Source: Plantago ovata
Taxonomy: Eukaryota; Streptophyta; Magnoliopsida; Lamiales; Plantaginaceae
Reading direction: 5' to 3'
Assembly (NCBI GenBank): GCA_028274465.1
Contig: CM051456.1
Location: forward strand, 51,063,360-51,127,359
DNA: 64,000 nucleotides
The notes beneath the pieces were generated by a model that did not search any database, was not told where the DNA came from, and saw nothing but the letters and a program-made list of their open reading frames with translations. The translations under genes and the position numbers were made by a program. Each line of letters begins with the position of its first letter. Position 1 is the stretch's first letter. Below are positions 23,221 to 33,493 of the stretch, piece by piece.

Positions 23221-24197
23221 GGAATTAATTATAATTATTTGTAGCTCAATTAATAATTTGGAATTATTAATTGAATTGACTGATTAATTGTATTTTATGT
23301 AAATACAATTAAAGATTATATTTTAGAAATATAATAGAGGTTTGATTTGAAAGGATATGTTAATTTAGAATTAATATATGCACATGGGCAAAATCTACTT
23401 GGAGTTTGAATTGCCTTAGAATTATAAGTGGGTCCCGAAATCGGGACCCACCTAATCCCCTTGTATAGCCGCGCGACCAGTAGTAGTATGGGGAGGAGTT
23501 CGACTCCTTCCCATATTAGAAGTCAAGGGATAAGTTAGATTTTCCTGATTGAGTTTTAATTTGATTGGGAATGAATCTAGACTTAAATTGGTTTCCTTGT
23601 GCAATAAAAATTAGATTCTTATTCCTTTATAAAGTCTAATTGATTCTTCTTTAGGCTTCTATTGACTACTATATATAGTAGACTATTAGAGAGCTTTTGA
23701 CATGGTTGATTGCAGATCATTCTGATTAACCGAATTCTTAGAGAATTATTCTACCAGTTTTCTTAGAGAAAATAAAAGCTCTCCTCCCCTACACCACTAG
23801 CCGCGCGCGCCACCTTCCAACCGGAGGAAAATTGCCGCCCCATCTTCTTGGCCACATAAAAAATATCCTAGCATTCTTTCCGATAAGTTGTTCATCCGTG
23901 GATACCAAGGTTGAGGTTCAAAGAGCTGGAAACTAACTTTTATTGTCTTGCAGATAATCAAAGTATTGCAGATATCTTCGACTTTGACGGAGGAGAAGAT
24001 TCACCGGACTATTACGAAGACTTCATCGATTGGCATATCGATTCAATACCTATTCTTACTTTTGGAGTATTGTAAGTCTTCTGATTAATGTGTTTATTAT
24101 ATACGTTATATACATGATCAATTAACCTGCATGTTAAGAATTTTTTTTGAAATTCCGCTGCGTACCCTAGGGGTAACTCTGACCATATTTTCTTACA
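23221..24197 (+). repeat. 3' part of a family-B copia LTR
   Basis: Matches 46790-47768 of element B1 almost base for base and ends with the family terminus TTTTCTTACA. Includes the palindromic TATA region CTACTATATATAGTAG (23667-23682), and hairpins at 23428-23451 and 23493-23515. The 5' part is missing; the junction at 23220 is a rearrangement, not a transposon end. Confidence 0.9.
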
Positions 24198-24421
24198 ACT
24201 ATCACTAACTTCCATTATATTGATAAGAAAAATCTGTGCTTTGCTTGATTTCTGATTTATAGTTTAAGTTAAATTTGATAAAGATAGTTATAGTCCTTAG
24301 AGACCGACACTCGAGGTTATTTTACTTCTACACTACGTGCCTTGGTTTTCGTTGTAGTTGTGAGCTGCCTTTGGCTAAAAATAAATTTATTTGATTTCGA
24401 GTCTGACAATCTCGTTCATCA
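24198..24421 (+). repeat. 3' part of an Athila-like LTR
   Basis: Matches the last 220 bp or so of the LTRs at 36070-36292 and 40345-40568, ending in TTCATCA. The family-B LTR ends exactly at its left edge; the neighbouring actat matches the site in the intact LTR, consistent with a family-B insertion into this LTR. The LTR itself sits inside SIRE copy 2 reverse transcriptase. Confidence 0.88.
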
Positions 24422-26516
24422 TCCAATCCTTCAGACTGACAGTAACCTTGAGCAACTAATCTTGCTTTATTCCTTGTTACTTCACCAGACTCGCTCAGCT
24501 TGTTTCTGAACACCCACTTAGTACCAATTGCTTTCTTTCCTTCAGCAAGGGGTACAAGTTTCCAGACTTTGTTCCTTTCAAATTGATCCAGTTCTTCTTG
24601 CATTGCCTTGATCCATTCAAAATGCTTTAGAGCTTCTTCTATGGTTTTGGGTTCAATTTCTGAAACAAAGCAAGAGAACAAAACTTCTACCTCAACAACT
24701 ATAGCTTCTTCAGCAAGTTCATGGTTGGTAGATACTTTGGATCTAGTCACTCGGCGTTTGTCAATATCACCAATTATATCCTTAGAGGGATGATCTCTAA
24801 TCCATTTGTTAACATGTTTTTTTGCTTTTAGGATCTGGATATGTTTGCGTTTCAATATGTGACTCTTCAGCATGTACTTGTTCAGTACTACTGGCATCTG
24901 GTTGTGTTTCTGCTGATATGGGTTCATCCAACTACTTGTTCAGTATTGCTGGTTTGAGGTAACTCGTCAATAGGCCCAGGGGGTTGCATAGTTTCAGTAA
25001 CATCTGGAGCAACTGCATCTTTAGCCGGAAATTCCTTATCATGAACTACATTTATCTTGACTTGACTTGGTGTTGGTGTGTCTTTGTCAGAATCATCATT
25101 AAGTTCAATGAGTTTGACATTTCCAGCTTTGGATTCAGTTCTTTGCTCATGTATGAGTTGCTTCTTCATACATTCTGATATTTCTTCTTCAGCAGGAACT
25201 CCTTGTCCCTTTTCGTAGAATACAACATGCACGGATTCTTCAATCTTTTGTGCATTTTTGTTGTAAACTCTATAAGCTTTGCTATGCAAGGAGTAACCAA
25301 GAAATATCGCTTCATCTGCCTTTGGCTGAAATGTTCTTAAATATTCTCTACCATTGTTAAGAACAAAGTATTTGCAACCAAATACTCTTACATGAGTGAT
25401 GTTAGGAGGTCTTCCAACAAATAGCTCATAGGGAGTTTTGTTGTATTCCTTAGTTATCAAGCATCTATTTTGAGTAAAGCAGGCAGTGTTAATCGCTTCA
25501 ACCCAATAAGCTTCACTTATTTTAGTGTCAGCAAGCATGGTTCTAGCAACTTCCTTAAGGGTGCGATTTTTCCTTTCAGCAACACCATTTTGTTGAGGTG
25601 TCCTTACTGAGGATAACTGATGTTGTATGCCTTTAGAAGTGCAAAACTCAGTTATGTACTGGTTTACAAACTCAGTACCATGGTCTGTTCTGATGATTTT
25701 TACCTTGTCATTTTTCATGACTTCAAGCTTGTTCAACAATTTAGGTATTTCAGTCCTTGTTTCAGACTTTTGTTTGATGAAAATCACCCAAGTGTACCTT
25801 GAATAATCATCCACCACCACCAGACCATACTTCTTGCCAGCATAGCTTGTTGAAGAAGATTCGAACAAGTCCATGTGCAAGAGTTGTAAAGGTTTTGTAG
25901 TTGACGGTAGTGCCTTGTTTTTTAAAGAAGTTTTGGTTTGCTTACCTTGCTGACATGCAGTGCAAACACCATCCTTCTTAAAAGTAACCTTAGGTAATCC
26001 AACTACAAGTGCCTTTTTAGACAGCTTATTCAGCATCGTGAAGTTTAGGTGACTAGTTCTTTTATGCCATAACCATACTTTTTCATGAAGGCATTCATGT
26101 TCTGAGATTAGGCATTTTTAAATGATTGTTGAAGACCAATCTACAGTGTAAAGACCTCCTGATCTTCTAGCAACCATGATTAACTTCTTTGTCTCAAAGT
26201 CAATAAGTTTACATTCATCACTTTTGATTTTGATGAAGTAACCTTTTTCAGCAAACTGACTCATGCTGAACAAATTGAATTTAAGATTTTTGACATAAAG
26301 AACTCCTGTTATAGTAATACACCCTAACTTCATATCACCATAGCATTTAATAGATCCAAAGCCTCCACCAGCAAACCTTATTGTTGGACCTTTAGACCAC
26401 CGTCTATAGTTTATAAGGTATTTCTTATTGCTTGTCATGTGCTTTCCGCAGCCACTGTCAAAGTGCCAAATTGCATTGTTTGTCTTCGTGGCTGAAGTCT
26501 GCACAATCATGAGCAA
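24422..26516 (-). pseudogene. SIRE copy 2 protease, integrase and RT N-terminus
   Basis: Protease keeps the Asp-Ser-Gly active site (WHFDSGCGKHMT). An in-frame TAA follows WSSTII at 26118. Integrase (24924-26036) is open: zinc region HKRTSHLN...CTACQQGK (its first part upstream of the ORF start), catalytic Asp in LHMDLFE, Asp in RTDHGTEF, Glu in NGVAERKNRT, then VFGCKYFVLNNG. A frameshift near 24925 precedes the RT linker and N-terminal block ([16 protein letters not shown]), which stops after SEGLDD where the LTR fragment was inserted. The integrase domain looks the best preserved of the SIRE copies. Confidence 0.88.
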
Positions 26517-26521
26517 ACAAG

Positions 26522-28948
26522 TTAATTATCCAAGATTGGATGTCCATTAACATGTTTAAGAAAGCGTCCAGTGGAAATCCAAGTGCTGACTTTTTCAATC
26601 TTGACTTGTTTTCTACTTGCTGAGGAACTAGATGGTTTAGAACCAAAAGACTTTTGAACATCGCTGGTCAAGTCCACTTTCTGATGTGGTGTCTTGTTTG
26701 GTTTACCCTTTTGCTGAATATACTTTTCAGTAAGTTCTTTTCTAGCAAGGTTCCTTCTAGTCCTAGCATTCTGAGTATTGTTAGTACTCTTAGGCTTGGA
26801 TTTGTTTAGCTTTTTGAAGTATCTTTACTGACTCTGCTCATACTCGTGGAAAAGGTGATTTTGCTTGTTCTTGTAACCAAATCCACTTCTCGGAGTATGC
26901 TGAGTTTTTGTCTCAGCAACCTTACTTGATTCAGGTTTGTCAACAAAGGTATTCTGATTACTTTTGTTAGTAATCTTGCCTTTAGGCTTAACAAATTGCT
27001 TTTCAGCAACTTGTTTGGAGGATTGTTTTTCATCATCCTTTTTCTGATCAGATTGCTTTTCAGCAATCTCTTTACCTTTTGAAGTCTTGTTACTTTGAGT
27101 AGCAACAACGGGCTTCTTGGTCACAGGTACTTGATTGCTTATCTTAGCAATCGTAGATTGACCGATTTGATAGAGTTCTGGTTGACCACTATCAGTAGCA
27201 CGAACAAAGGTTATTGGTGATTTGTCTTTACTCAAGAGTATCACGTCATCACCTTCATAAGTGACACCTAAACCTTCTTTCTGAGATGGATCTCTCAGAT
27301 AAGAATTTAGTTCAGTTAGTGTGTTACTAGCATTTGCATAAGATTTGAAATTGACTTTCATCTTTTTCATCTCTTGTATTTCAGCAAGTAACTTCAGAAT
27401 TGAAAACTGGTATTCTTCCAATTCTATTGCCATTTGAGCATTTTTCTTTGTAGCTTCAGCAATTAGCTTTTTAAGATGCAATATTTCAGTATCTTTCTTT
27501 TCTGATTCAGCGCTTAGCACAACGTACTTTTCAGTAATTTGCTTGGTCAGAAATTCAGCATTCTGTAATTTCTCTTGCTGTTTTCTCAGAGTTTTCTCAA
27601 ATCTTTCAATTTCTCCTTGAATTCTATCAAGATCAATCTCATCTTCACTTTCTGAATCAGAGTCAGAGGTAGGAGAAATTATCTGGTCGGCCATGAGGCA
27701 GAACTCGTAATTTGACACATTTGGGTAAGCTTCCATGGCGATTTCACAAACTTCTTTGCCTATCTCCACGTCCAATGTAGCTTCCTCTTCTTCAGTGTCT
27801 GAACTTTCTACCTCACTGTCTTCAGAGCTTGTTTCAATTCAAAGGGCATTGATTTTTGCTTGAAGCTTCTTCTTTTCTTCAGCTATCAAAGCCTTCTTGA
27901 ACTTCTTCTTCTTTTCAGCAGACTTCCCTTTCAGCAAAGGACAGTTTGCTTTGAAGTGTCCAGGCTTTTTGCAATAAAAGCAAAGATCATTGCCAACTGC
28001 TGGTTCTTCAGAAGAATTCGCTTGCTGAGCTTGCTTGTTCAGCGAGCTAGCTTCATTCTTGTACTTATGGTAGCTGTTACCAAGATGCTTTTTCAGCTTC
28101 TCTTTTGCTTTTCGCCTTTCAATTTCCTTACTGATGATCTTCTTCATGTTTCTAACTGCAAGAGTATTTTCATCAGCAGGTTCTTTGTCACTCTTCTTTT
28201 TAGAAGGTGAAGGCTTGGCAGCAAGAGCAATGTTTTGCGATTTTTCAGCAAACACACTTTCTCTTTGCTTTGTCTCATAATTGATAACAGCAAGGTGAGA
28301 GAACAGTTCAGTTGGAGTGATGTTTGGCATCCCTTGATTGTAGTAGAAGTTATGAGTGTGGATCCATTCTTGATTCAAACTTCTGATAATGGTTTTCACC
28401 TTCTCAGAATCTGAATAGAAGTTTCCAACACCTAGGGCAGCCATTTCACTCACAAGAGTTGTGAATCTGAAATCTAAGTCTTCCAGTGACTCAGTGGCAC
28501 CTTGTTTGAACTTTTGAAACTTCAACTTTAGCACTTCGAGTTTGTTTTCCTTGGTTTTGTCAGATCCAGCACAAAGATCTTGAACCATTTTCCAAGCTTC
28601 CTTAGCAGTTTTGGCACCCCTTAATTTGCACTGTATGGTGTCTGGAGTAGATCGAATAATGATGTTTCTTGCTTGGACATCAAGACAGAATCTTTTGGCT
28701 TCATCAGAAGTCCATTCCTCTCTTGGTTTTGGTACAATTGTGTCAACCGGTTCACCTAAGACAGTTTCCTTTCCAGCAGTGTCTGTGATTTTATGAGGAA
28801 AGCTTCTCTCAACTTTAGTGATCTTGATTGGATCGTCGTTTATGATAGTCACCATCTCATCACTAATGGCCTCAAGATGTAGCATCATGTTGTTTCGCCA
28901 TTTCTCATAGTTTTCCAGCTTCAGCAATGGAGCATCACCTAAAGACAT
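26522..28948 (-). pseudogene. SIRE copy 2 gag
   Basis: ATG at 28948 (MSLGDAPLLKLENYEKW), chosen because the homologous start in copy 1 is identical and upstream codons are not conserved. UBN2-like domain, intact knuckle CFYCKKPGHFKANC, acidic linker, coiled-coil-like segment (about 27350-27650), Lys-rich tail, end GHPILDN-TAA at 26522-26524. In-frame stops: TGA after KINAL (27839-27841) and TAA after EYEQSQ (26825-26827). The frame is otherwise continuous, so this copy has decayed less than copy 1. Confidence 0.88.
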
Positions 28949-29043
28949 CCTGTCAGCAACTACCAAACTAATCAAGTGAAAGTGATTTACGGAAAGCACC
29001 TAAGGGGATCTAGGTTTAGTGTTGAAGGTTAAAGAATCTCCAA

Positions 29044-29054
29044 CTCTGATACCA
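29044..29054 (-). other. Primer-binding site, SIRE copy 2
   Basis: Minus-strand TGGTATCAGAG followed by TTG instead of CTG; two bases from the LTR end. Confidence 0.8.
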
Positions 29055-29056
29055 CT

Positions 29057-30351
29057 TGTTGGTCCCTTCAGACAACAAGTAAAGACTAGGAGGGGGGGGT
29101 GAATAGTCTTTAAAAACTTTTGCGTCGTCTAAAACTTTCACAACAAGTACTTATTACTTTTCAGTATTGAGTTTGCTGATACTTAACTTTCACAGCAAGT
29201 GCTTGTTACTTTTCAGTGACAAGTTTGTTGATACTTAGAAACAGAGTGCGGAAGTCTTTTACAATAAGTGCTTTTGTCAGAAAGCTAGTTTCAGAAAGTG
29301 AGCAGATAAACAGTGTAAAACAAAATAACTTGCTGAAAGATAACTGCAGAAATGTAAATCACACAAACACTTTTATAGTGGTATCTGAGGGTGGCGTAAT
29401 CCCTCAACTAATCCACTTTGTCCTTTCTAGGACTGAATCCACTAAGATAAGATATGAGGTTCCTTACAAATCCTATCACTAATGATTCTCAGAAACCAAA
29501 GCACCCTTGCCTTGTTTCCAACCTAAATAGAGAACTGTAACCTTGTTCTCCACCAAACTTAGGACACTTAATCAGCAAAACTATGCTTGATTAGTTCCCC
29601 TGAATTCCACGCCAATGAGGGTGTTTATCAGATAGAGAGGTTTGAGATGAGATGACTTGAATATAACTTTGCAGCTATAACAAGTAATCTAAAGAAACTC
29701 AACTTGTAATACTTTGAAGTAAGCAAGTTTGTTGTTTCTGGTGTCAAGACTTATTCTTGTTTAGAAGAAAGAACACTTAACTAATTTCTTAGCTTTTAAT
29801 GTTCTACTTCTTCACAAGTAGCTTTTGTTTCAAGCTTAAGTCTTGGAACGGATCAATAAGCAGTAAAAAGTAGAGAAGGATTTGAGTGTTTAAAGCACAA
29901 GTGAGAGTTTGAGCACGTTATTGACACGCACTTCTACTTCAGCAAGTGGGTAACAATCGTTATCAGCAAGTGGTCAGTTTCAGCTTCAGCTAACGCAACC
30001 TACTCTGTCATATAGATTTTCACTTATGCATACGGAGTTGTTGAGTTTCTCACTTTCTGAGATAATATGTGCCTTTGTATATACCTTCTCAGAATTCTTC
30101 TAAGTCTTCAGTCTTCGAATCTTCAACTTTTTGAGCGGTTCTAGGTCTTCAATAGTTTGTTTGTAAAAAAAAAGTACATCATCAACAAGCTTAAGAACCT
30201 AACTAGTACCTACACTAAGTCTTCAGCAAACTTTCCTATTTTACAATGTCCTTAAAATTCTAAATTCCTATGGACCTTAAGTGTACTAGTTACTGGACTT
30301 TACTTAATTTAGCATGGTTAATTGCTCATCAAAATTACAAGTTTCCTAACA
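29057..30351 (-). repeat. 5' LTR of SIRE copy 2, with promoter deletion
   Basis: TGTTGGTCCC...TTTCCTAACA, 1295 bp against 1480 bp in the solo LTR. About 230 bp is missing near 29940: the solo LTR reads cttctactcagcctgatg...gtacttcagcaagtggg, this copy reads cttctacttcagcaagtggg. The lost part contains the TATA box CTATAAATAG. Confidence 0.9.
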
Positions 30352-31110
30352 ATAATATAATTTTTTGATGCTTAAAAAAATGGTGAGATCATAGAATTTA
30401 TTTCTAAGCTCATGAGCAATATTATTGAGATCATGATACTTACTCCTGACATGGGAAGTATTGTTGAGATCATGGGATTTATTCCTTAAATCATGGTCAA
30501 TATTGTTGTGATCATGAGACTTATTTATGAGATCATGATATTTTTTTTGTGTTTCTGAGACTTATTTCTAAGATCATGGTACTTATTTATGAGATTATAG
30601 GACTTATCATGATCATGTTGAATATATATTTAAGATCATGGGCAATATTGTTGAGATCATGGGATTTATTCCTGAGATCATGGACGATATTATTGAGATC
30701 ATGAGACTAATTTCTGAGATCATGTAACTTTTTTGTGTGTTATTAGTGGGACTTATTAATTATTACTGAGATCATGGTACTTATTCCTAATATCATGGGA
30801 CTTATTAGGATTATGTTTTACATAAATTTTAGATCATGAGACTTATATTTCTGAGATAATTGATAATATTGTTGAGATCATGTGACTTATTTTTGAGATC
30901 ATGCGACTTATTTTTGAGATCATGGGACTTATTCCTAAGATAATGAGACTTTTTTGTGTTCATGGGACTTATTCCTGAGATCTCGAGACTGATTTTCTGA
31001 GATCATGAGATTTATTAAAATCATGTTGAACATAGATTTAAGATCATGGGACTAATTCCTTATATTATTGGTAATATTATGGAAATCATGGGACTTATAT
31101 ACATAAATAT
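30352..31110. repeat. 'gagatcatg' minisatellite, right copy
   Basis: Begins ATAAT then the same gatgcttaaaaaaatggtg as the left copy and follows it closely for about 550 bp, without the CACTA insertion, then continues with further gagatcatgggacttatt units. No coding potential. Confidence 0.88.
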
Positions 31111-31440
31111 AGTAGATTACATTAATAATTGTCAAACAGAACATATGAAACAACTGTAATTCTGAAACTTGTTCAAAACATTACAAATTATTCAGAAGAA
31201 GTATTTGTCTTTGCCAAAAATAAGTTGGTTTTCTTCGTTCTTATTTGTTTTCCTCTAAAATTTAGTCTTGGGTCTAGGATAGAAGTTGATGCAGTAGCAT
31301 TCATATTACTCATCCAAAGTTCCTATCAGTCCTTTTCAAACATCCCACGAATGTAAAAATCTTCACCAACAGTACTTATACCTACAATAATGTTGAGAAC
31401 ATGGAAATTATTGGTGAGATCATGTAGTAGTATATCATGC
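31111..31440. other. AT-rich DNA, no gene recognised
   Basis: A 75-codon ORF on the plus strand (31129-31356) has no recognisable features and is probably chance. Confidence 0.4.
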
Positions 31441-32328
31441 TTTAGTGAATTACACAAAACATACAATTGAGATCATATTGTTGAAATCATTGAAAACATT
31501 GGTGAGATCATAAAAACTACTGTATACTAATATTTTCATGCTCAATGGAAAAAAAAATAGAGCACCGCGAACATTTAAGATCATGGGATATATTGCTGAG
31601 AACATGGTAAATATTGTTGAGATAATGGGGAATATCGTTGGACGTAAAATTTTCATGAAATATACATAAAGCTACTTCTGTATATCAAATACAACATCTA
31701 TCACCAATAAATTTCGACCCAAACAACACATAACTACATAATCTAGATGAAAATAACTAAACATCGTTTCAACATATATCTATAACCAATAAACATCTAT
31801 CACCAATATATCTAGATGTAAACAACTAGAGGAAACGTCGATCTAGATATAAATTGAAAATTGATGAAAAATATGAAATCATGGAACATATTGTTGAAAT
31901 CATTGGAAACATTGGTGATATCATAGAAACTAATGTTTCCTAATATTTTCATACACAATGGAAAAAAAAAAAAACAGACAACGCGAACATTTGAGATCAT
32001 GGGATATATTGCTGAGAACATTGACAACATTGTAGAGATCACGGGGAATATCGCTGAACGTAAAATTTTCATGAAATCTACATAAAGCTATTATCCGTCC
32101 CTAAAAACGTCTATTCGTCACTAAATATGCTAGTGACGGATAGATTCGTACTTAATAAGGTCGAATAAACTAGTAGTGATGTCAAATCCAACATCTATCA
32201 CCAATAAACTTCAATCAAAACACATAACTACATAAATCTAGATGAAAATAACTACAACAACGTTGTTTCAGCATAAATTTGTCACCAATAAGCATCTATC
32301 ACCAAAAAATCTAGATGTAAACAACTAA
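31441..32328. repeat. Tandem duplication, unit about 440 bp
   Basis: Both units carry, in order, gatcat-based repeats, a short A-run with aacatttgagatcatggga-like sequence, aattttcatgaaat-tacat, then acatctatcaccaataaa and tctagatgtaaacaacta. The second unit (about 31860-32328) has an extra insert at 32092-32178. Confidence 0.75.
32092..32178. mobile_element. CACTA-like remnant
   Basis: An insert absent from the first duplication unit. It contains tatccgtccctaaaaacg, cgtcactaaat, tagtgacggatag and ends ctagtagtg, resembling degraded subterminal and terminal sequence of a CACTA element. Only one terminus is recognisable. Confidence 0.4.
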
Positions 32329-32997
32329 AAGTGTTCTTTCCTCTAAACAAGGAATAGTCTTGGCACCAGAAACAGTATACTTGTTTACTGAGAAGTACTA
32401 TCGAGTTGAGTTTCTCAGATTACTTGAATTAACTGAAAAGTTTAAAATCAGTAATCTCATCCCAAACCTCTCTAACTGATATAAACCACCTCCTAGGCGT
32501 GTTTGTCGGGGGAAACTACTTAACTAAGTTGTGTTAAAGTAGTGTACCAAGTTTGGTTGAGAATAAGGCTTTAGTTCTCAGGTTTAGTTGGAAACAAAGC
32601 AAGTCTGCTTTGGTTTCTGAAATTCTAGTTGTTAGGAGTTGTAAGGAATCTTATCTCTTATCATAGTGAATTTAGTCCAGTATTGGACAAAGTGGATTAG
32701 TTGAGGGATTACGCCACCCTCAGATACCACTATAAAAGTGTTTGTGTGATTTACATTTCAGCAAGTTACCTTCAGTAAGCTATCTTTGTTTTAATTGTGT
32801 TTTTCAATATTCTTACTGTGAGACTGTTTTTCTACGCACTTAATTGTAAAAAGACTTCCGCACTTTGACTTTTAAGTATCAGCATCCTGCTTACTGAAAA
32901 GTAAGGAGTGCTTGATGAGAAAGTTTTTAGACATGAAAAAGTTTTAAAAATTATTCACCCCCCTCTAGTCTTAACTTGTTGTCTAAAGGGACCAACA
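32329..32997 (+). repeat. Truncated SIRE LTR (3' part)
   Basis: Starts within the LTR at aagtgttctttcc and ends GGGACCAACA, diverged from the other SIRE LTRs. No primer-binding site follows (the next bases are caaatgc), so it is a 3' or solo LTR whose left half is lost. Confidence 0.85.
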
Positions 32998-33493
32998 CAA
33001 ATGCTCAACATACCTTTGAATATATACCTATAAGTCTTTGTAATGTGATCAACAAAGTCATAACAAAGACTTTGGTAAAAAGAATAAGTCCGATTCTTTC
33101 AAATTAATATCATCTCACCTTACCAGAATGTCTTTGTCCCAAACAGACTCACTAGTGGAAATGTCATGATTGCACATGAACTGCTCCACACAATGATCAA
33201 GAAAAATGAACACTCAAAACAACACAGCGTTGCTTTTCTCTTAAGCTAGACATTGAAAAGACCTATGACAAATTAAAATGGGATTTCATAGAGTTTGCCC
33301 TAAACAAATTCCATTTTAACAAACACACTATCAAGCTCATCATGACCAACATCAAAACCTGCTCTTTTAGAGTTAAGGTTAACAACAATCTCTCCCAAAC
33401 CTGGTCCCTAACTAGAGACATAAGACAAGGGGATCCAACATCCCCTTATAGTTTTATAGGGTCCATAACTTTTAAGGGTATTGATAGAGCACC
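32998..33493 (+). pseudogene. LINE (L1-type) reverse transcriptase fragment
   Basis: Plus-strand frames contain VPNRLTSGNVMIAHELLHT, KLDIEKTYDKLKWDFIE, IMTNIKTCSFRVKVN and RDIRQGDPTSPYSFI. These correspond to the RT 1-3 blocks of plant L1-type LINEs (the Asp-x-x-Lys-x-Tyr-Asp and RQGDPxSPYxF motifs). A one-base loss near 33246 and another frame change near 33120 are needed, so it is dead. It is cut on the right by the SIRE LTR at 33494; the endonuclease, the FADD-type motif and the tail are absent. Confidence 0.85.

Larger units (their letters stand above)
24422..30351 (-). mobile_element. SIRE-like copia element, copy 2 (truncated in RT)
   Basis: Minus-strand order: LTR 29057-30351, primer-binding site, gag, protease, integrase, and the start of reverse transcriptase, which ends at an inserted Athila-like LTR fragment at 24421. 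RT palm, RNase H and the 3' LTR are absent. The right flank is ATAAT (30352-30356), the same target as the solo LTR at 17513-18992. Close in sequence to copy 1 but with different lesions. Confidence 0.9.

Noticed and set aside
23221..24197. Element end at 23220
   Set aside because: The family-B LTR does not start there in other copies; it is a break point, so no transposon boundary is called.
31129..31356. 75-codon ORF as a host gene
   Set aside because: No recognisable motif, no splice or start support, and it is surrounded by minisatellite.
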